Under the pieces are notes generated by a model. That model was given only the letters and a program-made list of their open reading frames with translations, was not told the origin of the DNA and did no database searches. Below are positions 32,960 to 43,882 of a stretch of 64,000 bases of DNA, piece by piece (the first letter of the stretch is position 1; the number at the start of each line of letters is the position of its first letter). The translations under genes were made by a program, and so were the position numbers. This DNA comes from Stropharia rugosoannulata (lineage: Eukaryota > Basidiomycota > Agaricomycetes > Agaricales > Strophariaceae): assembly GCA_028532985.1 (NCBI GenBank), contig JANCIK010000001.1, forward strand, positions 4,898,001-4,962,000, given 5' to 3'.

Positions 32960-33079
32960 AGGTGTACATATGCGTATCTACGGTATATGTACGATCTGAG
33001 GTGGGCCCAAACAGCGGCATACATGCCCGAATGGGTAATGGGGAAGCCAAAGGGGGAAGTGGGTTGTGCAGTCATGACA
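32868..33079 (-). repeat. 5' LTR of the Gypsy element, with predicted promoter
   Basis: In element orientation a TATACC box lies 28 nt before TACCTTTGACCT, the segment complementary to the primer site. Placing the RNA start there gives U3 of about 120 nt and R plus U5 of about 92 nt. The last ATG before the leader ends about 8 nt upstream of that point. Confidence 0.8.
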
Positions 33080-33942
33080 GCGACGCCATCTCCAAAGGCT
33101 TCGTCATCCTTCAGACCACATGGTTTTTCATGCAAATCATTGCCCGTTGGTCCACTGGGCTTGTCGTGACTGAGCTAGAGGTCGTCACGCTGGGTTTCGT
33201 AGTTCTCAACGGACTGACCTACGCGTTATGGTGGGACAAGCCGCAAAATGTCAACGTTCCAGTTTACCTTGAATGGGAGGGCGAGGACACGGAGAAACCG
33301 GAACCACCTACGCATTTATACAAGATGAGTTTGTTTCTATCTGCTTGGGAACAAGTCGGACACATATTCGACTTACCCACCTCTATGTTAGAGACTGGCA
33401 CACTTCTTGCGAAAGTGATTGTTTTGGTTTTGTTGTTCATCCCAGCTTCAATGATTAACGAGCTCCTTGCACCAGTTATTCAAATGCTGGGAGGTAAATA
33501 TAGGGGGAATGACTCAATACTGCGCCGCTCGATGTTCTTTTCAGCACGTATTGACCCCAAGTACAAGCGTGTCCTGTCCCTCTCGATGGTATTCGTTGCT
33601 GTCGTTTTCTCCGCTGTTCATCTGGCTCCATCCTGGTCTCTCCATTTCCCATCACACCAGTACACGGTGCTATGGCGAGTCTGTACCATCATTACAACAG
33701 TTATCCCACCCGCTATTATCCCATTCATAGAGGTCCTTGATGCATTAAAGAAGCGAACTGTTATGTTTGGGAATTCAACGCAATTTCGTCAAGTTGTTTT
33801 CAATGTAATTTTAATTATTTTATCACTGTCTTATTTTGCATCACGTATCGCCATCTTTGTCATTGCCCTTGTTGCGCTTCGGAATATACCTTTAGGAGCA
33901 CTAATTACGATTGATTGGATTGCCACATTCCCTCATATATAG

Positions 33943-34191
33943 TTGTGTCTGTAGTTTTTACCTCTTCAGTTTGTATGTTGCATGAAATGAATGTTGTGAC
34001 CATGTAATGCATCCTTCCTCTTGTCCTGTATTTTTTCTCCTTCGTCTCGTTTCGTCTCACCTCGTATAGCCATCCACGCTCCATCCCTCACCCTGCACCT
34101 TGCACCCTGCACCGAATGACATGGGCTAGGGCCATGACCGATGCATCATGTAGGATGTCTTTCCGCGGCAGCGCATCTGCACGGCCCTATG
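33943..34191. other. 3' flank of membrane gene copy 2
   Basis: This flank shows no similarity to the flanks of copies 1 and 3, so the duplication that produced copy 2 ended near the stop codon. Confidence 0.4.
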
Positions 34192-34197
34192 GTGAGT

Positions 34198-34939
34198 TAT
34201 TTGCACCATATTCTCACGCGCCCCCCCGGATTGATCTGAGTGCCCGCCCCCCAACTCAGAGGGCCTTAACTCATGGGTTGGCAGATAATTGCTTCAGATG
34301 GTTCCTATTGTGTAAGCATTGGATAATATCGACTCTAAATGTATTTTGTAGCATTTTTTCACTGTTTAATTTCAAATTATTGATGTAAGGCAGTCACAAC
34401 ATATAATTCGATTTCTGCTTAGATTCTAGAGTACTTTTAAGTGTATTATACATAAATGAAACATATAATACATATACTGTTGGAATCAAGTGAGGAAGAC
34501 GCTATATTCTCTGTAAATTCTATCTAAACTTGCTTGTTGTTGCAACATCAGGAAATTGTCCTGGTCAATCTGCTTATTATGATTGATTTTTTTCGAATAA
34601 AATACACATAACTAGGTTAGCCCTTATCTATATACACTTATATGACTTTGAAACCACATATTCAAATTTGTTGCTCTGAGTCGGGGCGGGCAAACTTGAA
34701 TGTCGGGGGGGAAATGAGGCGTGGGAATTCATCAGCATCGGAATGATGGCAGTGAAAATCGAGTGAATATTGAGCGAATACATATAATTTCATTGAGAAT
34801 TTCACAGAGTGGGTTAAAAATATAAGTATGCTTGTATACTTAAGTGATCTTTGCAAAGTCCAGCATGATGGAGAGTGGTCTGGCTTGCCGAGTTGGGGGG
34901 CGGGGGCGCGTGAGAATGCGGTGCAAATAACTCACCATA
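34198..34939. mobile_element. TATGG-type TIR element E (742 bp)
   Basis: Inverted ends begin TATGGTGAGTTATTTGCACC and continue to ATTCTCACGCGCCCCC with few differences. The direct repeat CGGCCC flanks it (34192-34197, 34940-34945). The interior is AT-rich and non-coding. End sequence and target duplication length link it to elements A, B and C. Confidence 0.85.
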
Positions 34940-34945
34940 CGGCCC

Positions 34946-35600
34946 ACCTTGAAACGACACAAACCCACACCCTCCCGGGCGCCCTTTTTCCCCTGACGCC
35001 CCCCCTTTGTGTGAGGATGCGTGTGCCTGGAAAAGTGGCAATGTCGACAGACCCCGGTTAGCGGAGGAGGGAGGGACGGTATGGGATAAAGAGGGGGACG
35101 TGGTATGGCCCTGGTGCCCGGGGGAAGGACGTAGCATGGGGAAGGGTTCAGCGGGCACATAATATTGATACTATTTATATAGATATGGGGAAGAACTTCC
35201 GCCTTCATCCTGGCTGTACGGCTGGGGTATCAATAATCATCCAGACCAAAATCCATCATGTATACATATGCAAAGGTCACAATGCCTCAGCACTCCTGTT
35301 CGATGGAATACTCACATAAAACCCGTAGAGTGACTTGACCAATTCGCCGCATGTAATGATGTGTATTAATCGATTACAGCTTCGTCAATCAGCTCTGTAA
35401 GAAGACTTGAAACGTCTGGAGAAAGATACAAGCAAACACGTGAGTGCTATGTGTACATGCAAAGTAATAACTTGGACAAATCAAGCAGGGTTGGCTAAAG
35501 CTCAGCCAATGGGGGAACGGGTGGCAAATTGAAATACACAAATTCAATGGTGGTAGTCCGTTATCAGGACTGACAGCGGCCACAGAAGACATTGGCAATC
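34946..35600. other. Intergenic, no feature seen
   Basis: No gene, RNA or repeat was recognised in this stretch. Confidence 0.4.
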
Positions 35601-36180
35601 ACTCCCCGGTGTCCTTTCAACATCAAGGGTATGTTCGATTTGATCACCCCCATAGTCCACGCTGATGTGCTAGCAGGCCTGAACAGGATTTACAGGGTAA
35701 GTAATTAGAATAAAAACGGGGTAGAGAGGAGGATAGTGCAGTGGAGCAGCAGCACGGTCAGTTGTAAAAACAAAGTGAGCTCACATTACTTACATCCCTG
35801 AGCTTTCTTGACTGACTCGGTTTCAGCTCCTATTCTCAGAGGCCAATACAGAAGGAGAGCAAACCTTTGAGTTCCAGAGGGCGTACACCCCGAAGCAGCC
35901 ATACAAGACGCGCAGATATACGTACACGAGAAATACACGTGAGTTTCCTTCGATCAAGTATTTATTCTGTACATTACTTACCTGATGATTCTAAGCCGCG
36001 ATGAGGGTCAATCCACAGGGAAATTAGTGGACGCCGCCGATATTGGACAGGTGATATGAGGGATGGAGAAGGAGGTTCATTTCGTGCCCAATTGATTATC
36101 TCACTGGCATCGTCTGATTATTTATCACTCCCGGTTCCGCTCGCGCTTTCGGCCCGGAGTGGTTTATTTTAGACTATATA
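35600..36180 (+). pseudogene. Gene-like repeat family (YTPKRPYKTRRY), degenerate copy
   Basis: This is homologous to 50570-51260 (+), 53930-54700 (-) and 59040-59740 (-). The first exon-like part has an in-frame TAA shortly before the donor AAGTGAGCTCACATTAC. The second exon-like part (35849-35939) is intact (FEFQRAYTPKQPYKTRRY), bounded by CAG and GTGAGT. The 3' end has the family mark TCGGCCCGGAGTGGTTTATTTTAG. Two conserved introns suggest it derives from a real gene or a TE gene. Function is unknown. Confidence 0.5.
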
Positions 36181-37429
36181 ATTTTGCAGTTGTAGTCTGG
36201 TCTCTTTGAAGTCTATGCTGACAATGTTAGTCGTAGTTTATTTTATATTACTTATATTAAGCAGCTACGCATTCCGCACCATGTACCCAATAGAATTCCA
36301 CCATCCTGCCACAGGGTGTGTGCGCCCTTGTACCTTCCTTCGTGTCTTTGGTCTATGACATCTTTTCTATGCCTCTCCCATTCAACGCGACCCGCCCGCC
36401 TGAGCAATAGCTCGGGCGCAAGTCATTATAAAGTCCAGCTGAATACCACACCTCCGCTGCTGCCTTAACAACCCGTACATAGTGCGCCGTGCTGCCTACA
36501 TAGTACTCTTTCTCGAGATATCAGCAGGGCCCTCTTCGGCCACGCTGCCCGGGCCTCCGTCCACCTCCAGCCAGGCCGTGCGTGGCAAAGTCCACTCGCG
36601 GGTCAAAGACTCAGATACTGGTATTTTGGCGGTGACCTCCTGTGCTCGCCCAGACTTAGCTACTCGACCCCCTCCATTCTTTCCGCCGTCTCTCTTCGAC
36701 TCCGTGCATCACTAGCCCGGACCGCCGCGGAGGCCTCCTCCGATGGTCATGACCCAGGCGCAGGGCACTAGATCTCCTGCCTGCCCGTTCCTCCTTTGGA
36801 AACCACGGTAGGAAGGATAAGCCGGTGGACGGGCGTGTACTAGTAGCAAGCGCTTCTCGTAGAGGTCCGAGCAAGCACGTTTTTTTCAGCGGAGGTGGTG
36901 GCAGGGGGAAGAGCGGCAGTGGACTCGGTGACAGGGTCAATTGGCATGAATGGGACTGGGGTGGGAAGCAATGGGGTGGGGCGGTTCTTGCAGGATGTTT
37001 GCAGCGGGGCGGTTATGGGTTTGATCTCATTCGTGTCCATGGGGAGGTCACGTCCTGCCCAGGTAACTTAGCTGGTCCTCTTGTGACGCGGATAAGTGAA
37101 TGTGTGACATGTATTCTTACCAGTTATAAGTAAATGCGCGGACTGTAGCGGCATGCAGAGCGCAGAGCTAGCGAGGCAGGAGCCAGTGCCGCTGGAGGTT
37201 CGCGAGCGCGCAGTAGTAGAGGGGAGAGCAGAAGCAGGGGAGGGGCAGTAGTTGTGTGCAGAAAGTGAGGTCACAGGTTGGAGGAGAATGTGTAGGTAAG
37301 ACAGGGCATTGTGTCTGTAAATAGTCCGGTCGTGCGTACGGGTACCGCCCTGTGGGTAGCCCTGTGTCCCCAGGTAGGTGCAGTGCGCAACACGTCGCAT
37401 GCGATAGGCTGTGTGACGCATTCTATTTG
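36181..37429. other. Intergenic, no gene supported
   Basis: A glycine-rich frame at 36825-37133 has no recognisable domain and no splice partners. I list nothing firm here. Confidence 0.35.
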
Positions 37430-38670
37430 CGTGCGGGAGGGTGGTGGCGAGGACGTGCACATGCGCGCATGGAAGGGAAGGGAAGAGAAGGCGTGCGCAG
37501 AGGAAGGGGACGGGAGGAAGTGCATGGGACAGGAAGGGGTATGCAGGGAGAGGAAAGGAATATGCAGAGATGATCCGTGCAGGGTCACGCGCACACGAAG
37601 GGGGGCAAGGGAAAAAGGGCCCCGGGGGACGTGGGATGGGCGGGACGTGGATGGTGAGTTTGTGTCGCTACGAGGTGGGTCGTGCAGATGCGCCGTCGCG
37701 GACGGACAGGTGGGCGGCGCGGACCGGGTAGGTCGCGGGCCGTCCGCGTGCGGGGTAGCACAACAGACTCAGAAGACATACGGACGACGGGAGGGGAGAG
37801 GGGGAACGGATGGCCTGCACCGGGATCATGACCATCACGGGCTGGGCGGGCGGATAGACGCCGAGAGTCATGTGCAGGAGGACGGAGTAGGGAAGAGGGG
37901 ACATGCGTGGTGCATGTGTGATGAGGGGATATGCGAGGGGAGGTATGAGGGCGAACAGTAGTCCAGGATAGAATATGGTATGGGTCCTGGGCCTTATCGA
38001 GCAGGGAGGGGCATGCCCGCCCCGCGACGGCGATGGCGGCGTGACTGCGGACACTCGGGATGAGGAGACTGAACCATTGAAGAGACTGAACCAGTGGAGA
38101 CGATACCGGAACGTCCAGCGCGGGAGTGTTGATACACACGATGATATCATGGTCAAATATTGATATTAGTGAGCGGAAGCATATAAAACAAGTCCGTGCC
38201 ATACCACAGTACCCACAGTGCGACGATCAGGCCTGCCGTAGTCAACAGCATGTGTCCTGTACTTCAGAGAAGGAGAGACATGCCGTGTCCGGGACGCGAC
38301 ATGTCAAACCGAAAGCACGCAAGGCGGAGGAGGGTTATAGGCTAAGCGCAGTACAGGACGAAGCTGCGTACTAGTGTAAAGAAAGCAGCGCCGCTGTGAC
38401 TGAAGATGATGGCGGCTTGAATATTCACACCAAGGAAAGCATAAAGGCATGGGGTACAAGAGGCATGTTGCTCCATGCGCGTAGCGCAATACAGTGGGGC
38501 GCACCTGGGTGGTGAGGACAATAGACCAAGATCCAGGACAAAGTGAGCGAGGTTTGCGTAGTAGGAACACGGCCGGACGCGGCGGGATCGCTCAGGGGAA
38601 GTGGGTTGCACACGGATGGTGAAGATCAGGCCTACAGAACAAAACTTACGGCTGACTGACAATCGGTACA
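37430..38670 (+). repeat. GC-rich dispersed repeat, copy 2 of the direct pair
   Basis: This aligns with 22430-23660 (landmarks given there). The best-conserved part is 37795-38150. Confidence 0.65.
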
Positions 38671-39512
38671 TACTGCACCTGTGTACCTACTAAACCGGAT
38701 TGAGCGTGGAACACCATGGGTGAATCCACCATAAGCCATGTATGCAGCTATATTTAAGAACAGACGTACTGCTGCATCCAAGAACGACCTGATTTTGCCC
38801 TTCGCCATCCCTAATCCTTCTCTAAGCATATTTCGTCTCCAGTGGGCATAGCGCGAGCTACAGTCGTAATGAGGCAAAGTCAAGGTAGAAATCAAGTTTT
38901 CAATAATAGCCACGTCTGCGTCAACCCGGGGCGGAGATTTATTTTATACTCCGCCCGGGATTGTCCTTTAGTTGCGTGGCGACCTGGGTGCCTGGTAGCC
39001 TGAGGTCTGTACCAACAACGACTAGATAAGACCTTACTTACCATTATAAATACAGAAAATATAATTCCAATGCTGCAAAGTGCCAGTTGAGAGCCGTGGC
39101 TTGGATAGATTAAAAAAAACCGCTCGCCGCATAAGTATTTTAATTTTAATAAGTACATCAATAATGTGTGCTAGATGTACGGTGTAACATTGGCCGTATT
39201 CTAATGCTATGCGCGTTAATATAGACAGCTTATCGATAAACTATCTACATACTAGTCCAAGCAAAGAGAAGGGTTAAGGTTACAGGCCGCCGAGCAACAC
39301 ATGGCGACTCCGGGGTGTGCTGGAAAGCAAAAATAGACGTCATGGGATCCTAATACCCAGAACTGGTGCGAAAAGGGTTAAGGTTGCCAACTTTCTTGCA
39401 CAATATAGAGAGCAGCCTGGAGGACATTAGTTCACCGCACCTTGTTTCTCCTTCCGCCACATTCGTACCTTCTACAAGCACCATTATATTCTTTACATCT
39501 AGCTCCATAACC
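38671..39512. other. Intergenic with one hairpin
   Basis: An inverted repeat CCCGGGGCGGAG / CTCCGCCCGGG around an AT-rich loop lies at about 38927-38963. No gene was recognised. Confidence 0.35.
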
Positions 39513-39954
39513 ATGAAGACAGTTGAAACCCGCATGACCCGTCAGAAGACAAGCAAGAGAAATCGGCGCGGACCGTACACAACACTGAGGAAGCTGCTTC
39601 CTTCATATGAGCGCCAACAGAGCATGAGCTGCAGCCGACGCGAGGCGTATTTCAAGGCGCAGCTGCAAGTCGACCCTCGGATTGACGTGCTTCATGATAG
39701 TGGCCGGGTGCGCTGCATAGTGTGCCGACACACTTACATATTAGACACGAGGAGAGATGCTTCGTTATACCTTTCCAACTTGAAGAAGCACCTCAATACG
39801 TCACAGTGCATGCGGAATACCATGGACCTTTTAATGGCAACTGATACATTTATGAAGGCTATTGCTGTATGTTTCTGAAATGAGTTTATTAGTTTTGTGT
39901 TACTAATACACAGTTTTCTCGTAGAACGGAGGAATTGATAAGATGATTCGATGA
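39513..39954 (+). CDS. Small C2HC zinc-finger-like protein
   Basis: Two exons, 39513-39866 and 39925-39954, separated by a 58-bp intron, encode 127 aa. The start ATG has a good context (ATAACCATGA). The N-terminus is basic (TRQKTSKRNRRG). Residues about 70-107 read VRCIVCRHTYILDTRRD, then LSNLKKHLNTSQC, a C-x2-C...H-x5-C arrangement. Many agaricomycete proteins carry this motif, with CxxC, a K/R-L-D-x-R-R segment, then W/L...KH and C, and are unannotated. It probably binds zinc and possibly nucleic acid, by analogy only. Because exon 2 is only 9 codons plus a stop, the C-terminus may be truncated relative to family members. Confidence 0.65.
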
Positions 39955-42072
39955 CGGAGTGGGCTTGAGCTGATGCGGTACGGAAGCTATATATCCGAAG
40001 ATTATAATTTAATGGTGGTATAAAGCTGTATGTCATTTTAGAGTATATTGGACTATAATTTGCCTCTTGTTTTCGAGTAGTTAATATGTAATCATCATGT
40101 TCTGCTGGCCTTGCAACGCTCATTTAGCATTCTGTCAAACTGATGCTCTATAGACCGGGAGCATAAGCAAGGCTCGCACCACAATCTATCTGGTACTAAT
40201 GGAGACTGGGTGAATATTGAATCATTGAACTGTGTATGTTGCAACGATTTTTGATGGAAATTACCCAGTCAGACTAGGAGAGTGACCACTGTTTCTGAGA
40301 CTTTACGTGATGAATAAAGGGTGTTTCGCACTTACACATCCATCCATGCCTCTGCCAAAATTTGTTTGATATGCAGCACCCACGGTGTTAACCTGACTCC
40401 AAGGCGCTGGGGCGCGCCCTTCTGTCTTCGCGAGGTAAATAGTACCTAGTGGGAACAAGCTCATCTCTACGCCTTTGTGCTCCTGTGGCTTTCCTTTTTA
40501 GTGCCCCGAAACAGCGTTCATATCTGCCCCGTCTTACGTCCAGATGTTTTATCTCCTGTCCACCTCGTCACCCACAACAATGTCATCATCCATCCCCACC
40601 CTTGCTTTGTGCAGCCGTGCCTGTCTGACTCATTCCCTGTAGACACCTGGCCACGATGATTCCAGATAAACAGGACCTCGAAAAACTTTAAAGGAACCAG
40701 AACATAAACGAGAGAACATTACTGGCCACAATCATTAGCATCGTAGAAAGGCATAGCTCTGATTACTCTGTCACGGTCAGCACTGAATTGAATGACATCA
40801 TCATACTGCGTATGATGGAAATGAGGCCTACATACTGGGCAATAAGATACATTGTGCGGCAGTAGCAGTGGCCTCAGCGCCGAACATGTCAACGCGGCCA
40901 GTCCTATTATCTAAGACGGAGGGTCGAGTGCATCTAAGAGTAAGGCAAGTACTTAATCTATAAATAAAATCTATAAATAATCGCATGCCACGTGAAGCGC
41001 AACTCATCGCTGTGCAGCAACAGCGCAAGCGTGCACATTTTTTCAGTGTTTATAAGCTTTTCAACATTTTCAACATTCTGCTCAAGCTTTATACTCTTAC
41101 TAGTACTATTGTGTTCTGTTACCCCAGCCATTCTTACTGTCTGTGAACAATGTCATATAATCAAGGTCTGACTTCACCTTACAAACGAGGGACTCCGGCC
41201 ACCAATTCATTCTCGGAGGGCGAGGCATTCTCGAGTGTAGATACATATGGTGGTTTGTGAAACCGCGGCCTTCGAGATGTTTGACTGACACATGCGGATA
41301 ACACAGTGCGCGTCCACACGCATTGGGGTGACGTTGCCCAAGAGAATGTACATGGAATGAGTTCATCTATAAAAGGTAAGTTATATGAGGCCCAGTTGTT
41401 CATCACGGCTGAATCTGCGTGTCAAAGAAGGGTATTCGCAGAGGCTCACACCGGACAACCATGGGAAGAGCAACGAGAGCGTCGCCTGCGCCGAACTGAC
41501 CATGGCCTTACGCGATGAGCGAACATTGTCCCAGCCCGTAGAGTGGCCGGTGCGTCACACTGGGTTTGCCAACATTCGACTACCGCCTGGAGTGGTAAAC
41601 GGTACATCTAAACATTCACGCCACCCCATGTTTTCAACCGGCCAAAACAAAGTAATAACACGGGCCCACCTGTATCCGAGCCTTGAGTAAGCCATGAGTC
41701 CTCTTAACCCATATACTATATCTACGCGCATTCATCACTCTGGGCTATAGGAATAAGCACGAAATTCTGCCTTCAATCTCACTGTACAGACGCCATTGTC
41801 AGAATGACGTGCTGTCAGGAGTAGGACGGAGTACTGCGCTTCATCCTGAGTTGACAGTGGACATTCAAAACCACTCATTAACTACGGGAAAGTATCCGAG
41901 TCTCGGGTGAGATATTGTTTGCTTCATGTGCTTTAAATGCGTATCTTCATCACTAATACATTGACTATAGGTACGAGGAAGAACTCCCGCCTTTGATCTC
42001 ACTGTACGGCCGCCGCATGGGCAAAGGGAAAAGGCAGTGAGCCGGTAGTGAGGGTAGTGAGCGTCAGTGACT
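39955..42072. other. Intergenic, no gene supported
   Basis: All frames are short, overlapping and without domains. AGTGAGCGTCAGTGAC at the right edge belongs to the CACTGAC-type satellite into which element B inserted. Confidence 0.35.
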
Positions 42073-42079
42073 GATTCTC

Positions 42080-42884
42080 TATGGGAAGGTAACTGCACAT
42101 TTATTCCCACGGCACGCGACTTATTGATGGCACCGCCGCGCGCGACTCAAAGTGACGGGACAGTGCTTGTTTCACTATATCCTGGGTGTTTAGAGTAGAA
42201 ATGAAATATATGTAGGTATTTGTATTGTATTGATAGTAAATATTACTGGAGTTTATGGTTATCAATCCCCTTGAGAGGCATACAAGGCGAGTTTTTCCTG
42301 CTTTTTTGTACTTACAACTGCACTAAGCCATCCAATATCACTCATTAATGACAGCATTTGAGTACAAAAAGAAGCTATATATCTTCTCCTTTTCAGCTCA
42401 AATACTTTCAATTCAATCCATGGGGACTTAGGCACATATTCCTGTCAAATTTCAGTAGTAGTTTCCTTCTAAAACATGAATGTAGTTCCCCATATTACGG
42501 TAGAATCTGTGTATTCATACTGTATGTATCACACATATACTGTTACTATTCATAAAGAGACATACAATGGTGCATTTGAAAATGACCACTTGGTTTGAGT
42601 CGCGCGCGGCAGTCCTTCAGAGAGTCGCGCGCGGCGGGCAAGTCGTGGGAATATTTCGGCAAATTCCATCATATGTACAAAATGTCATTAAACCAACATT
42701 AAACTACAATTGACTCTACTTTTTGACACAATATAATATGCAGAGTACATGATATGCAGTAAATATAGACTCCTCTGGGAGGTAGCAGTCAAAATAATAT
42801 TCTGCCGAACCCGTTGAGTCGTGCGCGGCGGTGCCATCAATAAGTCGCGCGCCGTGGGAATAAATGTGCAGTTACCTTCCCATA
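42080..42884. mobile_element. TATGG-type TIR element B (805 bp), inverted copy of element A
   Basis: It has the same ends as element A (TATGGGAAGGTAACTGCAC...), interior reversed relative to A and nearly identical. The flanking direct repeat is GATTCTC (42073-42079, 42885-42891). It sits in CACTGAC-type satellite DNA. Confidence 0.9.
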
Positions 42885-43508
42885 GATTCTCACGGACTCA
42901 CTGACGCGTCTCACGGACATTTCACACATCATATTATTTAACACCACCGCTCCTTACTCTATATGTAAATAATAGCCATTTGTGCTTTGCATTGTAATTG
43001 ACTGACTTAACTGTCTGCCTGTGTCTTCTTTCCGAACTATTCTTTTTGGAAATTAGTTGTAGTAATTCCTACAGGAATACCATGGAACCCGATTATATGT
43101 TGTATTAATGACAGTATTTAACATCTGCCCATGTGCATGGCTTTAATTTGTAACTTGTTGGCTATTAATCCCCAGTGAAAACCGGTTCTGGTATTATCTG
43201 GGTGAAACGGAGCGTATACGAGTAATTCCGTGTATATCTGTTAATTTTCCGCTCTTCTCTGATTTGTCACAATTTGTGTCAATATTGTGACAGGAATTGG
43301 ACTTCTAATACATGTTGGACAGGCCTTTCTTGGCACCTGCCAACGTGTTCGAGCTTAGATTTCTAGCCATATACTATGTAACTACTGTGATATACGGAGC
43401 CATAGGCTGAAGCAATAGGCAGACGGCCATGTTGTATTTTGTTTGTACCTCATCGACATTATTGAACCATTTTGACAGCCTTCTTTACTAGCTTTACTTC
43501 TTACCACC

Positions 43509-43632
43509 ATGACCGAACTCCCCTTTGCTAAATCATACTTATCCTACTGCTTTGCAGTATACCGCACCACCTTCGACAACATTGACTTCTGTGGGCAAGC
43601 ATTAGGTGTAGAATCAAAGAAGAATCAAGGTG
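43509..43632 (+). pseudogene. Short open frame inside element D, interrupted by the Copia insertion
   Basis: An ATG with context CACCATGA (43509) opens a frame of 41 codons, MTELPFAKSYLSYCFAVYRT at its start, running into the Copia target site. Beyond the Copia element (from 48538) the frame would continue for about two dozen codons with a CPNC motif before a stop. I recognise no family. It could be a remnant of a transposon gene. Confidence 0.35.
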
Positions 43633-43875
43633 TGTTGTAATCTGGCGCAGTGGTAAGGCGAATTAAAGACGATTTTTATTGAGGTCGCCCAACGGGCGTT
43701 TAAATACTGTACAAGATATTTACTAGAAAATTCTGTACGTAGATAATTATCAATGCTATGATTTAATCCAAGAAAATTATTAGTAAGTATTGGAAATTAT
43801 CCGAAGACTCTAGAAGAGTCTTGACGTTGTTGTGTCCGACTACCATATGTGGTATTCTTTCACATGTCGTCAACA
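43633..43875 (-). repeat. 3' LTR of the Copia element
   Basis: It is 243 bp, TGTTG...CAACA on the plus strand, and identical to 48290-48532 by reading. It is preceded on the internal side by the purine tract that contains the polyprotein stop codon. Confidence 0.95.
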
Positions 43876-43882
43876 CTCCCCC

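Larger units (their letters stand above)
26271..33079 (-). mobile_element. Ty3/Gypsy LTR retrotransposon, chromovirus-like, 6.8 kb
   Basis: LTRs of 212 bp lie at 26271-26482 and 32868-33079, with TG...CA ends. The target duplication GCGAC is at 26266-26270 and 33080-33084. The LTRs differ at one position by my reading (C/T in a CpG context), so the insertion is young. Gene order on the minus strand is leader, gag, pol, with pol in the -1 frame of gag. Pol order is protease, RT, RNase H, integrase, the Ty3/Gypsy order, with a degenerate chromodomain at the end. Confidence 0.95.
25489..33942 (+). pseudogene. Multi-pass membrane protein, copy 2, split by a Gypsy element
   Basis: Exon 1 is 25489-25852, the intron 25853-25914, and exon 2 is 25915-26270 continued at 33085-33942 beyond the Gypsy element and its duplicated GCGAC. 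Apart from that insertion, the two exons form one open frame that would encode 525 aa. The N-terminus is signal-peptide-like (MILLWLLFVLFHCIHG). Family blocks are ATIFACTWTTMHPN, GFFVQMGGFML, LQTTWFFMQIIARW and SWSLHFPSHQYTVLWR, with hydrophobic segments clustered in the last 200 residues. A 22-residue segment (KRTVMFGNSTQFRQV region) is longer than in copy 1. The intact frame on both sides points to a young insertion. Function of the family is unknown to me. Confidence 0.85.

Noticed and set aside
36825..37133. Glycine-rich 102-codon frame
   Set aside because: No splice partners, no conserved motif and no similarity to anything else in the window.
37311..38202. Long frames on both strands (216 and 205 codons)
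   Set aside because: Both lie in the GC-rich repeat, and the homologous copy at 22430-23660 breaks them.
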